A stretch of 64,000 nucleotides of DNA from Pedobacter sp. BS3. GTDB taxonomy: Bacteria > Bacteroidota > Bacteroidia > Sphingobacteriales > Sphingobacteriaceae. Location: assembly GCF_008274585.1 (NCBI RefSeq), contig NZ_VTRT01000001.1, positions 1,054,001-1,118,000 on the forward strand. The letters are read 5' to 3'. Below, piece by piece: positions 1 through 8,654 of this stretch; position 1 is the stretch's first letter; every line of letters starts with the position of its first letter. The notes beneath the pieces were generated by a model. It was not told the DNA's origin. It searched no databases and worked only from the letters and a program-made list of their open reading frames with translations. A program made the translations under genes and the position numbers.

Positions 1-702
1 AACGTTATCCAGTTAGATGATGCCGATGCATCATCACGTAAGTTTATAGCCAACGTGTTTTTATGGATGTTTGCCGCTTTGGGCATATCCGCAGGCTTTG
101 CGTATTATTTCGCAAACGATGTTACATTAATACAATACTTGGTGGATTTTAACACCGGCAGTACAACGCTGCTGGGTAAAATCGCCATATTTTCACCATT
201 GGCATTTGTATTACTCATGTCTTTTGGTTTAAACCGGTTATCCTATCCGGTACTAACGGTATTATTTATTGCTTATGCAGCGTTAACAGGTATCAGCCTG
301 AGTTTTATTCTGCTGGCCTATACAGCTTCCTCTGTTACAGGTGTGTTTATTACTACCGCAGTGTTGTTTGGTGTGATGGCTGTTGCCGGGTATACTACAC
401 ACCAGGATCTTACCAAATTTGGCTCTATTCTCATTATGCTGCTTATTGGTCTGGTAGTAGCCAGCGTGGTAAATATGTTCCTGGGCAGCGAAAAGCTGGA
501 TTATATTTTAAGCTATGTTGGGGTGGCCATCTTTGTGGGATTAACCGCGTACGATGTACAAAAGCTGAAACGTATTGGCGCAGGTTTGGAGTACGGCGAT
601 GCATCGGCCAAAAAAATGGCGGTTATGGGAGCCTTAACCCTGTATCTTGATTTTATTAACCTGTTCTTGTACTTGCTGCGCTTATTTGGCAGAAGAAAAT
701 AG
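1..702 (+). CDS. Bax inhibitor-1/YccA family membrane protein, 5' end outside the window
   Basis: The reading frame is open from the first base (N-V-I-Q-L-D-D...), so the gene begins upstream; the GTG at 55 lies inside the conserved part and is not the likely start. The visible protein is almost entirely hydrophobic, with about seven membrane segments, and has the BI-1 family signature region near the end (IFVGLTAYDVQKLKRI) followed by a last membrane segment and a basic C-terminus (GRRK). Family members (UPF0005/BI-1) are integral membrane proteins linked to ion leak and stress; the role in Bacteroidota is not established. A good terminator follows directly. Confidence 0.9.
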   Translation, partial: NVIQLDDADASSRKFIANVFLWMFAALGISAGFAYYFANDVTLIQYLVDFNTGSTTLLGKIAIFSPLAFVLLMSFGLNRLSYPVLTVLFIAYAALTGISLSFILLAYTASSVTGVFITTAVLFGVMAVAGYTTHQDLTKFGSILIMLLIGLVVASVVNMFLGSEKLDYILSYVGVAIFVGLTAYDVQKLKRIGAGLEYGDASAKKMAVMGALTLYLDFINLFLYLLRLFGRRK

Positions 703-723
703 AAGAAATTTCCCGATAACAGG

Positions 724-759
724 AATCCGTATAAGCCTCGTGGTTTATGCGGATTTTTT
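724..759 (+). terminator. Rho-independent terminator after the BI-1 family gene
   Basis: A stem AATCCG/CGGATT (724-729 with 750-755), continued by ATAA/TTTAT pairing around the loop, is followed by a T run ending near 759. It lies 22 bases after the stop codon of the upstream gene and before the promoter of the SAM riboswitch, so it separates the two units. Confidence 0.8.
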
Positions 760-774
760 GTTTATAGCTATCCA

Positions 775-806
775 CTTGCACATTAGTATTTTATTGCGCA
801 CCTTTG
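775..806 (+). promoter_or_regulatory. Candidate Bacteroidota promoter of the riboswitch-metH transcript
   Basis: CTTG (775-778) and CACCTTTG (799-806) are separated by 20 bases and resemble the Bacteroidota -33 (TTTG) and -7 (TAnnTTTG) elements. The implied start is about 811-813, exactly where the first strand of the riboswitch begins, which supports the assignment. Confidence 0.6.
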
Positions 807-810
807 TACC

Positions 811-948
811 GCTTATTAAGAAAGACGGAGGGATTAGACCCTGCGAAGTCTTAGCAACCTGTGCTAACAAGGTGCTAAATTCTATCCGCCGGTTGGCGGA
901 AAAGATAAGTGAAAGTCAAACCAGCAACCGGACTTTTCGAAGATAAGC
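811..948 (+). promoter_or_regulatory. SAM-I (S-box) riboswitch with a possible downstream switching region
   Basis: The aptamer spans 812-909. P1 is CTTATT (812-817) with GATAAG (904-909). P2 is AAGAC/GTCTT (822-826, 848-852), with an inner GGG/CCC (830-832, 839-841). P3 is ACCT/AGGT (857-860, 870-873), P4 is TCCGCC/GGCGGA (885-890, 895-900), and the conserved AGCAACCT and GGTGCTAA junction strings are present. It lies upstream of metH, a typical target. Beyond the aptamer come a stem AAAGTC/GACTTT (912-917, 931-936) and a second P1-like strand ATAAGC (943-948). CAACCGG (925-931) can pair with CCGGTTG (889-895) of P4. No U-rich terminator follows, so control may be translational or use these alternative pairings (inference). 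Confidence 0.92.
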
Positions 949-967
949 CCTACGAGTATTGAGATGT

Positions 968-1049
968 GAGTATTGCGTATTGTGATAATGTGTCGCAGTG
1001 CTAATACGACTGGCAATCATCGCAATACTCATTACGCTATACGCAATAC
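968..1049 (+). repeat. Inverted repeats in the metH leader
   Basis: GAGTATTGCG (968-977) is complementary to CGCAATACTC (1021-1030), and the overlapping GTATTGCGTAT (970-980) is complementary to ATACGCAATAC (1039-1049). One strand therefore has two perfect alternative partners, the second ending 2 bases before the metH ATG. Similar low-complexity palindromes occur around 5325, 5750 and 41664, so this may be an interspersed repeat, a leader hairpin, or both. Confidence 0.6.
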
Positions 1050-1051
1050 AA

Positions 1052-4000
1052 ATGAGTATCAGACAAGAGTTAAAAAAACGTATTCTGGTAATAGATGGTG
1101 CAATGGGCACCATGATACAGCGATACAGGCTGAGTGAGGAAGATTTTCGTGGTGAACGGTTCAAGGATCATCCCTGTGATGTAAAGGGCAATAATGATTT
1201 GCTGAACATCACCAGGCCGGATATCATTAAAGAAATTCACCTGGAATATCTTAAAGCCGGCGCAGATATTATTGAGACAAATACCTTTAGTACACAGCGT
1301 ATTTCTATGGCCGATTACCAGATGGAAGACCTGTCGTACGAGCTCAGTTATGAAGGAGCATGTATTGCAAAGCAGGCCGTAACAGAATTTATGGCCGCTA
1401 ATCCTGGCAGGGTGTGTTTTGTCGCGGGAGCTATTGGCCCCACCAACCGTACGCTTTCTATCTCACCGGATGTAAATGACCCCGGGTTCCGGGCCATTAC
1501 CTTTGATCAACTGGTTGACGCGTATTACGAGCAGGTACGGGGATTGGTTGATGGTGGTGCCGACGTTTTGCTCATTGAAACCATTTTTGATACACTCAAT
1601 GCCAAGGCAGCCATTTATGCTATTAAACAATATGAAGAAGAATTAAAAGCCCATCCCCGGCCCTTCCCAAAGGGAAGGGAGGTTGCAGGATGCACTCCTC
1701 CCCTTGGGGGAGGTTGGGAGGGGATTGAAATCATGATTTCCGGAACCATTACCGATGCTTCCGGTCGTACCTTATCTGGCCAGACTGCCGAAGCATTTCT
1801 GAATTCGGTAATGCATGCCAAACCCCTGAGCATCGGCTTTAACTGTGCATTGGGCGCTAAAGAAATGCGTCCCTATATCGAAGAGCTGTCTGCAAAGGCA
1901 GGATGCTATATTTCAGCTTACCCGAATGCAGGCCTGCCCAACGAGTTTGGTGCTTATGATGAATTACCGCACGAAACCGCTCATCAGGTCGAAGATTTTA
2001 TTGAATCAGGATTTGTAAATATTGTAGGCGGCTGTTGCGGTACAACGCCGGAGCATATAGGCTGTATTGCCGAAAAAGCCCGGAAAGCACAGCCACGTAA
2101 AGTACCGCACCCGGAACCATACCTGCGTTTAAGCGGATTGGAACCGGTTACCATCACACCCGAAAGCATATTTGTAAACATTGGCGAGCGTACCAATATT
2201 ACCGGTTCGCCGAAGTTTTCGAAGCTCATTCTGGGTGGTGATTACGAAGGAGCATTATCGGTTGCCCGTCAGCAGGTGGAAGGCGGTGCACAGATCATCG
2301 ATGTAAACATGGATGAAGGCATGCTTGATGGCGAGGCGGCCATGACCAAATTCCTGAACCTGATTGCTTCCGAACCGGATATCGCCAAGCTGCCCATCAT
2401 GGTCGATTCATCCAAATGGAGTGTCATTGAATGTGGCTTAAAATGCTTACAGGGTAAGGGTATTGTAAACTCCATTTCGTTAAAAGAAGGCGAAGAAAAA
2501 TTTATTGAAAGCGCTCGCAAAATATTAAAATTTGGTGCTGCCGTTGTAGTAATGGCTTTTGACGAGCAGGGACAGGCCGATAATTACGAGCGTCGTACCG
2601 AAATATGCAAGCGCTCGTACGACATCCTGGTTAACCAGGTAGGTTTCCCGCCGCAGGACATTATTTTTGACCCTAACATTCTAACCGTTGCCACGGGATT
2701 AGAAGAGCATAACAATTATGCGGTAGATTTTATCAAGGCAACCCGGTGGATCAAGGAAAATCTTCCGTATGCTAAGGTGAGCGGCGGTGTATCTAATATC
2801 TCATTCTCATTTAGAGGTAACAATGTAGTTCGCGAAGCCATGCACTCCGCATTTCTTTATCACGCCATTAAGGCGGGTTTAGATATGGGTATTGTGAATG
2901 CCGGGATGCTGGAAGTTTACGAGGAAATTCCGAAAGAACTGCTTGAAAAGGTAGAAGATGTGCTGCTCAATCGCCGTGAAGATGCTACCGAACGGTTAGT
3001 GGAATTTGCCGAAACAGTTAAAGCCAAAGGGAAAGAAGCGGTTAAGGATGAAGAATGGCGGAAAGGTACAGTTGAAGAACGCCTGTCGCACGCCCTGGTA
3101 AAGGGTATTATTGAATACCTGGATGCCGATGTGGAAGAAGCCCGGCAGAAATATCCCAAACCATTACAGGTAATTGAAGGTCCGCTGATGGATGGGATGA
3201 ATGTTGTCGGCGACCTGTTCGGCTCCGGGAAGATGTTTTTACCACAGGTGGTAAAATCAGCACGGGTAATGAAAAAGGCAGTTGCTTACCTGCTACCATT
3301 TATTGAAGAAGAAAAAAGAGCCCACCCCCAACCCCTCCCTAAGGGAGGGGAGCCGGAAAAAAGCCCATCCCCGGCCCTTCCCAAAGGGAAGGGAGGGCAG
3401 CTGGGCTACCATACGGCCGATCCAATGCTATATCCTGTTTTAAAAGAGTTTTCTTTGAAACACCGGGCTGTGCCAACAGAAGCAGAAAACATAATGTGGC
3501 AGTTGGTTAAAGGCAAAAAACTGGAAGGATATAAATTCTGCAGGCAGCATATTATTGGAACTTTTATAACCGATTTGGTTTGCCTTGATCGCAAGCTGGT
3601 AATAGAGATAGATGGGTTGATCCATCAGTTGCCTGAAAATCAGCTGTCTGATCAGGAGCGGACAGCCTGGCTACAGGATCAAGGTTATGAAGTAATCAGA
3701 TTTACTAACGATGAGGTTTTAGCTGATACGGATAATGTTTTAAATCGGTTAGTAGATGCTCTGGAAAAACGCCCGTCGATTAAAGCAGAAGAAGAAGAAG
3801 AAGAATTAGAGGCAGGGGCCTCTAACTCCTCCCCGCAGGGGAGGTCGGGAGGGGCTGCTGGTCTTGTGCTGCTGGCTACCGTAAAAGGCGATGTGCATGA
3901 CATTGGTAAAAACATCGTAGGGGTGGTGCTGGCCTGTAATAATTTTGAGGTGGTAGATATGGGCGTAATGGTTCCTGCCCAGGATATCATTAAAAAAGCA

Positions 4001-5317
4001 AGGGAAATTAATGCCGACATCATTGGTTTAAGCGGACTCATTACACCGTCGCTGGACGAAATGGTACATTTTGCCAAAGAAATGGAGCGGGAAGGCTTTA
4101 CCATTCCGTTGCTGGTTGGCGGTGCAACCACATCGCGTATCCATGCAGCGGTAAAGGTAGCTCCTAATTATTCAGGGCCGGCTATCCATGTGCTGGATGC
4201 ATCGCGAAGTGTAACTGTGTGCAGCACATTGATGAACAATGAGCTTCGCGATAGCTACATCAGCAACATTAAAGAGGAATATACCAAAGCTCGTGAGGCG
4301 CACCTGAATAAACGTTCTGATAAACGGTATAAAAGTATCGCAGAAGCACGGGAAAACAGGTTTCAGATTGATCTGAACGGCTCGCTGGCTCCGGCGCCAA
4401 CCTTTACCGGAACTAAGGTTTTTCACGATTTTCCGTTGGAAGAGCTTGTCCCTTACATCGACTGGACACCATTTTTCCATACCTGGGAATTGCGGGGAAG
4501 CTATCCCCGGATATTTGAAGATAAGGTGGTAGGTACTGAGGCTAAAAAGCTGTTTGATGACGCTCAGGCGCTTCTAAAAAGAATTATTGATGAAAAATTG
4601 CTGACCGCCAGAGCCGTTATTGGTTTCTGGCCCGCAAATTCGGTAGGAGATGATATTGTCTTAGAAGTGGAGGACTCCTCCCCGCCAAATGGCGGAAGGC
4701 CGGGAGGGGCCGTCATTCATACGTTGCGCCAGCAAACTGAAAAAGTGAACGGCGAACCTTATTACGCTTTAGCGGATTTCATTGCACCTGAATCATCAGG
4801 AAAGCAGGATTATTTTGGCGGATTTGCCGTTACGGCAGGCATTGGTTGTGATGAATTGGTCGCTTCGTTTGAAAAGAATTACGACGATTATAACAGCATT
4901 ATGACGAAAGCGCTTGCCGACCGTCTGGCAGAAGCCTTTGCTGAAAAAATGCACGAGCTGGTACGCAAGGAATATTGGGGATATGCCAAAGATGAGCAGT
5001 TTTCCAACGAGCAGCTCATTAAAGAAGAGTACAAAGGCATACGTCCGGCACCGGGCTACCCGGCCTGCCCGGATCATACCGAGAAAGCTACCTTATTTGC
5101 TTTGCTGGATGCCGAAAAGCAAATCGGCCTGCGCTTAACCGAAAGCTTTGCCATGTACCCGGCAGCGGCCGTTAGCGGATATTACTTTGCTCACCCGCAA
5201 TCACGTTACTTCGGCTTAGGCAAAATCACCAAAGACCAGGTAGAAGATTACGCTATCCGTAAGAACATGCCACTTGAGGAAGTTGAGAAATGGCTGGCGC
5301 CGAATTTAGCTTATTAG
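1052..5317 (+). CDS. metH: Cobalamin-dependent methionine synthase with in-frame inserts including a DUF559 nuclease domain
   Basis: MetH moves a methyl group from 5-methyltetrahydrofolate to homocysteine via cobalamin. ATG 1052 gives [19 protein letters not shown]; the longer frame from GTG 998 only translates the leader. The order is homocysteine-binding domain (zinc site NCALG and [10 protein letters not shown]), pterin-binding domain (FVNIGERTN...), cap helices, B12 domain (GDVHDIG, cobalt ligand His949), and reactivation domain ([17 protein letters not shown]). The product is 1421 residues against about 1230 usually. The excess is explained mostly by palindrome-derived residues 200-224, a DUF559 insert at about 757-934, and a short insert near residues 1209-1219. 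No frameshift or stop is present. It is SAM-riboswitch controlled and followed by metF. Confidence 0.95.
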   Translation: MSIRQELKKRILVIDGAMGTMIQRYRLSEEDFRGERFKDHPCDVKGNNDLLNITRPDIIKEIHLEYLKAGADIIETNTFSTQRISMADYQMEDLSYELSYEGACIAKQAVTEFMAANPGRVCFVAGAIGPTNRTLSISPDVNDPGFRAITFDQLVDAYYEQVRGLVDGGADVLLIETIFDTLNAKAAIYAIKQYEEELKAHPRPFPKGREVAGCTPPLGGGWEGIEIMISGTITDASGRTLSGQTAEAFLNSVMHAKPLSIGFNCALGAKEMRPYIEELSAKAGCYISAYPNAGLPNEFGAYDELPHETAHQVEDFIESGFVNIVGGCCGTTPEHIGCIAEKARKAQPRKVPHPEPYLRLSGLEPVTITPESIFVNIGERTNITGSPKFSKLILGGDYEGALSVARQQVEGGAQIIDVNMDEGMLDGEAAMTKFLNLIASEPDIAKLPIMVDSSKWSVIECGLKCLQGKGIVNSISLKEGEEKFIESARKILKFGAAVVVMAFDEQGQADNYERRTEICKRSYDILVNQVGFPPQDIIFDPNILTVATGLEEHNNYAVDFIKATRWIKENLPYAKVSGGVSNISFSFRGNNVVREAMHSAFLYHAIKAGLDMGIVNAGMLEVYEEIPKELLEKVEDVLLNRREDATERLVEFAETVKAKGKEAVKDEEWRKGTVEERLSHALVKGIIEYLDADVEEARQKYPKPLQVIEGPLMDGMNVVGDLFGSGKMFLPQVVKSARVMKKAVAYLLPFIEEEKRAHPQPLPKGGEPEKSPSPALPKGKGGQLGYHTADPMLYPVLKEFSLKHRAVPTEAENIMWQLVKGKKLEGYKFCRQHIIGTFITDLVCLDRKLVIEIDGLIHQLPENQLSDQERTAWLQDQGYEVIRFTNDEVLADTDNVLNRLVDALEKRPSIKAEEEEEELEAGASNSSPQGRSGGAAGLVLLATVKGDVHDIGKNIVGVVLACNNFEVVDMGVMVPAQDIIKKAREINADIIGLSGLITPSLDEMVHFAKEMEREGFTIPLLVGGATTSRIHAAVKVAPNYSGPAIHVLDASRSVTVCSTLMNNELRDSYISNIKEEYTKAREAHLNKRSDKRYKSIAEARENRFQIDLNGSLAPAPTFTGTKVFHDFPLEELVPYIDWTPFFHTWELRGSYPRIFEDKVVGTEAKKLFDDAQALLKRIIDEKLLTARAVIGFWPANSVGDDIVLEVEDSSPPNGGRPGGAVIHTLRQQTEKVNGEPYYALADFIAPESSGKQDYFGGFAVTAGIGCDELVASFEKNYDDYNSIMTKALADRLAEAFAEKMHELVRKEYWGYAKDEQFSNEQLIKEEYKGIRPAPGYPACPDHTEKATLFALLDAEKQIGLRLTESFAMYPAAAVSGYYFAHPQSRYFGLGKITKDQVEDYAIRKNMPLEEVEKWLAPNLAY
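1649..1723 (+). repeat. In-frame GC-rich palindromic insert in metH (homocysteine domain), no nuclease
   Basis: 75 bases (25 codons, residues 200-224) interrupt the homocysteine-binding barrel just before the conserved IMISGT string. The left half is a palindrome CCCTTCCCAAAGGGAAGGG; the right half (CTCCTCCCC...GGGAGGGG) is a related copy in inverted orientation. Their translations ([17 protein letters not shown]) resemble the ends of the large insert at 3320-3853. It looks like an element reduced to its two ends. Confidence 0.8.
3320..3853 (+). mobile_element. DUF559 nuclease element inserted in frame in metH between cap and B12 domains
   Basis: About 178 codons lie between the end of the cap helices (LPFIEEE) and the first B12-domain strand ([10 protein letters not shown]). 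Two palindromic copies lie at the left end (3320-3356 and 3363-3400, translated HPQPLPKGG and [11 protein letters not shown]) and an inverted relative at the right end (3821-3853, translated [11 protein letters not shown]). Between them is a DUF559-type domain: E810/E812 (TEAE), FCRQH, D841 (TDLVC), E852-I-D854-G (the ExD pair of PD-(D/E)XK folds), H857 and [12 protein letters not shown]. All expected acidic positions are present. No intein start Cys/Ser or terminal His-Asn is seen, so it is probably kept in the polypeptide or made from an internal start. Mobility is inferred. Confidence 0.85.
4675..4708 (+). repeat. Third in-frame palindromic insert in metH (reactivation domain)
   Basis: About 11 codons translating to [12 protein letters not shown] interrupt the surface region between [16 protein letters not shown] and [11 protein letters not shown], where other MetH proteins have only a short turn. 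The DNA (CTCCTCCCC...GGGAGGGG) matches the right-hand end type of the other two inserts, with an inner CCGCCAAATGGCGG palindrome. It is a solo end without the nuclease. Confidence 0.7.
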
Positions 5318-5324
5318 TTTTTTA

Positions 5325-5771
5325 GTTATGAGTTATGTGTTGCGTGTTATGGGTATAGACGAATCAAGTAGATCATGAGTAAAGATAATAAATCGTATAT
5401 CGAGTTAGATGTTTGGAAATCAGCCAGATTTTTAGCTAAAGAAATTTATACTATCACTTCTTTGTTTCCAAAGGAGGAACAGTATGGATTAATAAGCCAG
5501 ATGCGGCGGTGTGCTGTTTCGATTCCTTCAAATATTGCTGAAGGCTGTGGGAGAAATTATCCTAAAGATAGTATTCAATTCTTTTTTATGCAAGAGGTTC
5601 TGTTTATGAATTGGAAACCCAATTGTATCTTTCCTTTGATTTAGGGTATATTGATGAGAATAGTCTGAAGGAATTTCTGCTAAAGATTGAGGTGTCCAGG
5701 AAATTATTAAATGGTTTCATAAAATATTATCAAAGTTTGACGAATACAACCCGCAACCCATAACTCATAAC
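5325..5771. mobile_element. Inverted-repeat cassette holding a four-helix-bundle gene between metH and metF
   Basis: Bases 5325-5347 and 5749-5771 are inverted repeats matching at 21 of 23 positions. The left arm starts 8 bases after the metH stop codon, and the right arm ends 13 bases before the metF ATG and contains the stop codon of the enclosed frame. The only content is the broken four-helix-bundle gene. The structure suggests a small mobile or formerly mobile cassette placed in an otherwise compact metH-metF pair; no target duplication was established. Confidence 0.6.
5375..5763 (+). pseudogene. Four-helix bundle (S23 / 23S rRNA intervening-sequence type) protein, frameshifted
   Basis: The N-terminal part ([44 protein letters not shown]) is the family signature. 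The frame then reads 24 aberrant residues and stops at 5644. One frame over, from 5590, the expected C-terminus continues ([21 protein letters not shown]) to a TAA at 5761. Adding a single T to the six-T run at 5582-5587 joins the parts into a normal-length protein of about 129 residues. This is either a true loss of one base or a homopolymer sequencing error. The family is often found in rRNA intervening sequences and as lone genes; its function is unknown. Confidence 0.85.
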
Positions 5772-5784
5772 CCGCAACAGTTAA

Positions 5785-6738
5785 ATGAAAATAACACAAC
5801 ACATACAAAACGCAAAAGGTAAAACTCTGTTCTCGTTTGAATTACTACCTCCGGTAAAGGGCAAGTGCATTGACGAAATTTATGATGCTATTGACCCGCT
5901 GATGGAGTTTGATCCGCCATTTATTGATGTTACCTATCACCGTGAGGATTATATTTATAAGCAGCATACCAGCGGATTGCTGGAAAAAGTATCGTACCGT
6001 AAGCGGCCGGGAACGGTAGCCATTTGTGCCGCTATCATGAATAAATACAAGGTAGATGCTGTTCCGCATCTAATTTGTGGCGGTTTTACCAAAGAGGAGA
6101 CGGAAAACGCCCTCATTGATCTGCAATTCCTGGGAATTGATAATGTGCTGGTGTTGCGGGGAGATGCCCGCAAGGCTGATGCCGGCTTTATTCCCACACC
6201 CGGCGGACATGCGTATGCAACCGATTTGCTGGAGCAGGTTGTTAACATGAATAAAGGTTTATACCTGCACGAAGATCACGAGGCTTATAAAACCAACTTT
6301 TGTATCGGTGTGGCCGGCTATCCCGAAAAGCATTTCGAAGCTCCGAACATGAAAACAGATTTCAGCTTCCTGAAAAAGAAGGTAGAGATGGGAGCAGAAT
6401 TTATTGTTACCCAGATGTTTTTCGATATTCAGAAATATTGTGATTTTGTGAAGCTGTGCCGCGAAAATGATATTCACGTGCCCATTATTCCCGGATTAAA
6501 ACCTATTACATCATCCAAACAACTGATTAGCCTGCCTAAAATTTTTCATATTGACATTCCGGAGGAATTGAGCGAAGCGGTGCTGGCCTGTAAATCTGAA
6601 AAAGAGGTGAAAGAAGTAGGTATTGAATGGATGATCAATCAATGCAAGGAATTGGTGAAAGTAGGAGCACCTGTACTTCATTTTTACACCATGAGCAATC
6701 CGGAACCAACACGAAGAATTGCCAAAGCAGTGTTTTAG
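5785..6738 (+). CDS. metF: 5,10-methylenetetrahydrofolate reductase
   Basis: MetF is an FAD enzyme that reduces 5,10-methylene- to 5-methyltetrahydrofolate, the methyl donor used by MetH just upstream. The 317-residue protein is of normal length and single-domain bacterial type. It starts MKITQHIQ, has the catalytic-glutamate region FSFELLPPVKG, the LRGDARK loop that binds flavin, and the barrel-end motif GAEFIVTQMFFD. The ATG at 5785 follows the right arm of the inverted-repeat cassette by 13 bases. It may be co-transcribed with metH under the SAM riboswitch, now with the cassette in between. Confidence 0.96.
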   Translation: MKITQHIQNAKGKTLFSFELLPPVKGKCIDEIYDAIDPLMEFDPPFIDVTYHREDYIYKQHTSGLLEKVSYRKRPGTVAICAAIMNKYKVDAVPHLICGGFTKEETENALIDLQFLGIDNVLVLRGDARKADAGFIPTPGGHAYATDLLEQVVNMNKGLYLHEDHEAYKTNFCIGVAGYPEKHFEAPNMKTDFSFLKKKVEMGAEFIVTQMFFDIQKYCDFVKLCRENDIHVPIIPGLKPITSSKQLISLPKIFHIDIPEELSEAVLACKSEKEVKEVGIEWMINQCKELVKVGAPVLHFYTMSNPEPTRRIAKAVF

Positions 6739-6752
6739 GGTAGTTGTTGTAA

Positions 6753-6788
6753 GCCTCACCCCCGGCCTCTCTCCTAAGGAGAGGGGAG
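6753..6788. repeat. Intergenic solo copy of the GC-rich palindromic element, possibly acting as terminator
   Basis: CACCCCCGGCCTCTCTCC followed by TAAGGAGAGGGGAG forms a stem (CTCTCCT/AGGAGAG) and has the same layout as the element ends inside metH. It lies between the convergent metF and permease genes, where a bidirectional terminator would be expected, but no clear T run follows. Confidence 0.65.
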
Positions 6789-6835
6789 CAGTTAATGCTC
6801 TTTATCTTGTATCTTGATTCTATGTTCCTGCTTCT

Positions 6836-8080
6836 CTATTCGTATCGTAGCGCTTCAATTGGGTCTAATTTTGAGGCTTTGGATGCCGGGTAAAAGCCGG
6901 AAATTATACCAACCAGCACGCACAGGCACAAACCTAAGCCGATCCATAGCCAGGGAATAATGAAGCTGGCTTTAAGTGCCGCTGCCACCAGGTTACCAAT
7001 CACGATACCCAGTATAATGCCGGTTAATCCGCCGATAAGGCAAATAACAATAGCTTCCATCAGGAATTGCCTGCGGATAACCGATGGTGTAGCACCGATC
7101 GCCTTACGCACACCGATCTCTTGTGTACGTTCGGTAACAGAAACCAGCATGATGTTCATCAAACCAATTGATGCACCAACGAGTGTAATAAAGCCAATAA
7201 CGATAGCGGCAAGCGTTACCCATTTAATATTATCCAGTAACGTTTGGGCCAGGGCATCGCTTTTGGTGATCTCGAAATTATTCTCTGTTCCGGCATGCAG
7301 TCCCCTGATATTTCTGAACAGGGAAGTAGCCTCGCCGACAGCAGCGTCATTCTGCGTAGGCGATGAGGTCATTACCGATATGGTGTAGGATGGATTGGCT
7401 TGTGTAGAGATCTGTTTAGCCTTGATAATAGGAATAACGCACACCTTATCGCCGCCAAAGCCAACACTGGCGCCTTTTTCGGCAAACAATCCGATCACCC
7501 GGAACTTGTTGCTTCCCACATAAATCATTTTATTAATCGGGCTTTTATTCTCAAACAGCTGGTTTTTGATCTCGTGACCGATAATGGCAACATTACTGCC
7601 CAGATCAATATCATTTTGCGAAAAATTTCGACCTTCTTCCAGCTTGTAACCACCGGTAACGATATAGTTTTCATCGGCGCCCAGCACATTAATGTTCGGG
7701 TTGGTTTTCAATCCGCCATATTTTACGGTGGATGCATAGCTGGCAAAAACGTTTACCGATACGGTTGCCGGAAAGGTAAACCGTTGCTTAAAATCCATAG
7801 CCTGGTTAAACGTAATGGCCGTATAATGCTTGGGTGCTTTACCGCTACCGCCAATACGAATGCCAATGCCGTGGTTACGGATGGTGAACGAATTGGCGCC
7901 CATGCTGGAAAATGTGCTATTCAGCGAGCTTTTGATGGCATCAATAGACGTTAAAATACCCACTAATGCAGTTAACCCGATGGCAATAATAAGCGCCGTT
8001 AAAAATGTGCGCAGCTTATTACCGCTAATAGCCTGCAGCGCCATCGCAATATTTTCCTTATAGCTTATCTGTGTAGCCAT
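6836..8080 (-). CDS. ABC transporter permease, MacB/FtsX type
   Basis: The 414-residue protein starts [35 protein letters not shown], an N-terminal cytoplasmic stretch and first membrane helix typical of MacB-like permeases. A large extracytoplasmic domain follows (about residues 45-280), then three membrane helices with the FtsX-domain string [17 protein letters not shown]. It ends [13 protein letters not shown], the usual ending of this family. Such permeases pair with a LolD/MacB-type ATPase for lipoprotein handling or efflux; no ATPase gene is adjacent here. It is convergent with metF and divergent from the HIT gene. Confidence 0.9.
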   Translation of the reverse strand: MATQISYKENIAMALQAISGNKLRTFLTALIIAIGLTALVGILTSIDAIKSSLNSTFSSMGANSFTIRNHGIGIRIGGSGKAPKHYTAITFNQAMDFKQRFTFPATVSVNVFASYASTVKYGGLKTNPNINVLGADENYIVTGGYKLEEGRNFSQNDIDLGSNVAIIGHEIKNQLFENKSPINKMIYVGSNKFRVIGLFAEKGASVGFGGDKVCVIPIIKAKQISTQANPSYTISVMTSSPTQNDAAVGEATSLFRNIRGLHAGTENNFEITKSDALAQTLLDNIKWVTLAAIVIGFITLVGASIGLMNIMLVSVTERTQEIGVRKAIGATPSVIRRQFLMEAIVICLIGGLTGIILGIVIGNLVAAALKASFIIPWLWIGLGLCLCVLVGIISGFYPASKASKLDPIEALRYE

Positions 8081-8183
8081 GTTATAAAAATACCGGTAAT
8101 ATCCGGATTTTGACGGCGCCTTATCAACAATTGTTACAGCTATTGCGTTATTTTATCTACTTTTATCGTGTTAATATTCAGTT

Positions 8184-8591
8184 ATGGCAAGTATTTTCTC
8201 AAAAATTGTGGCGGGTGATATTCCGGCGTATAAGGTGGCCGAAACAACGGAGTTCCTGGCATTTTTAGACATTAACCCGCTGGTAGAAGGGCATGTGCTG
8301 GTTATCCCTAAAAGGGAAGTGGATTATATTTTTGACCTGGATGAGGAGACCTATGTCGGCCTGATGATGTTTGCCAAGATCGTTGCATCGGGCATAAAGA
8401 AAGCCGTTCCGTGTCTGCGTATTGGTATAGCTGTTGTTGGCCTGGAAGTGCCGCATACGCATGTTCACCTGGTACCGCTTAATACCATGGATGATATTAA
8501 CTTTAGCCGTAAAAAGCTGAATCCTACGCCCGAGGAATTATCGGCTACAGCCGAAAAAATACGTGAAGCCTTACGTGAAGAAACAAGGTAG
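8184..8591 (+). CDS. HIT family nucleotide-binding hydrolase
   Basis: The 135-residue protein has the classic histidine triad HTHVHLVPL near residue 93, plus the upstream FLDINPLVEGHVLVIPK segment of the HIT fold. These enzymes hydrolyse nucleoside phosphoramidates or dinucleotides; the exact substrate cannot be told from sequence. The start MASIFSKIVAGDIPAYKV is typical of the family. rsgA follows after a 63-base gap. Confidence 0.93.
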   Translation: MASIFSKIVAGDIPAYKVAETTEFLAFLDINPLVEGHVLVIPKREVDYIFDLDEETYVGLMMFAKIVASGIKKAVPCLRIGIAVVGLEVPHTHVHLVPLNTMDDINFSRKKLNPTPEELSATAEKIREALREETR

Positions 8592-8654
8592 TATTTTCAG
8601 TACATACTGTATGAGCAATTTTGACATCTTGATTTTGCACTTTTGACTTTTCTC

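Noticed and set aside
998-1051. Upstream GTG start of metH adding 18 residues
   Set aside because: The added residues translate the leader palindromes and match no MetH N-terminus; ATG 1052 gives the family start.
3320-3853. Intein in MetH
   Set aside because: No Cys/Ser/Thr at a splice start, no terminal His-Asn plus nucleophile, and the ends are palindrome-encoded low-complexity residues.
3685-4131. 148-codon antisense frame in metH
   Set aside because: It is a shadow of the conserved B12 domain, has no recognisable domain and is Ser/Thr-rich as expected from the complement.
7400-7954. 184-codon frame opposite the ABC permease
   Set aside because: The permease frame on the other strand has clear family motifs; this one has none.
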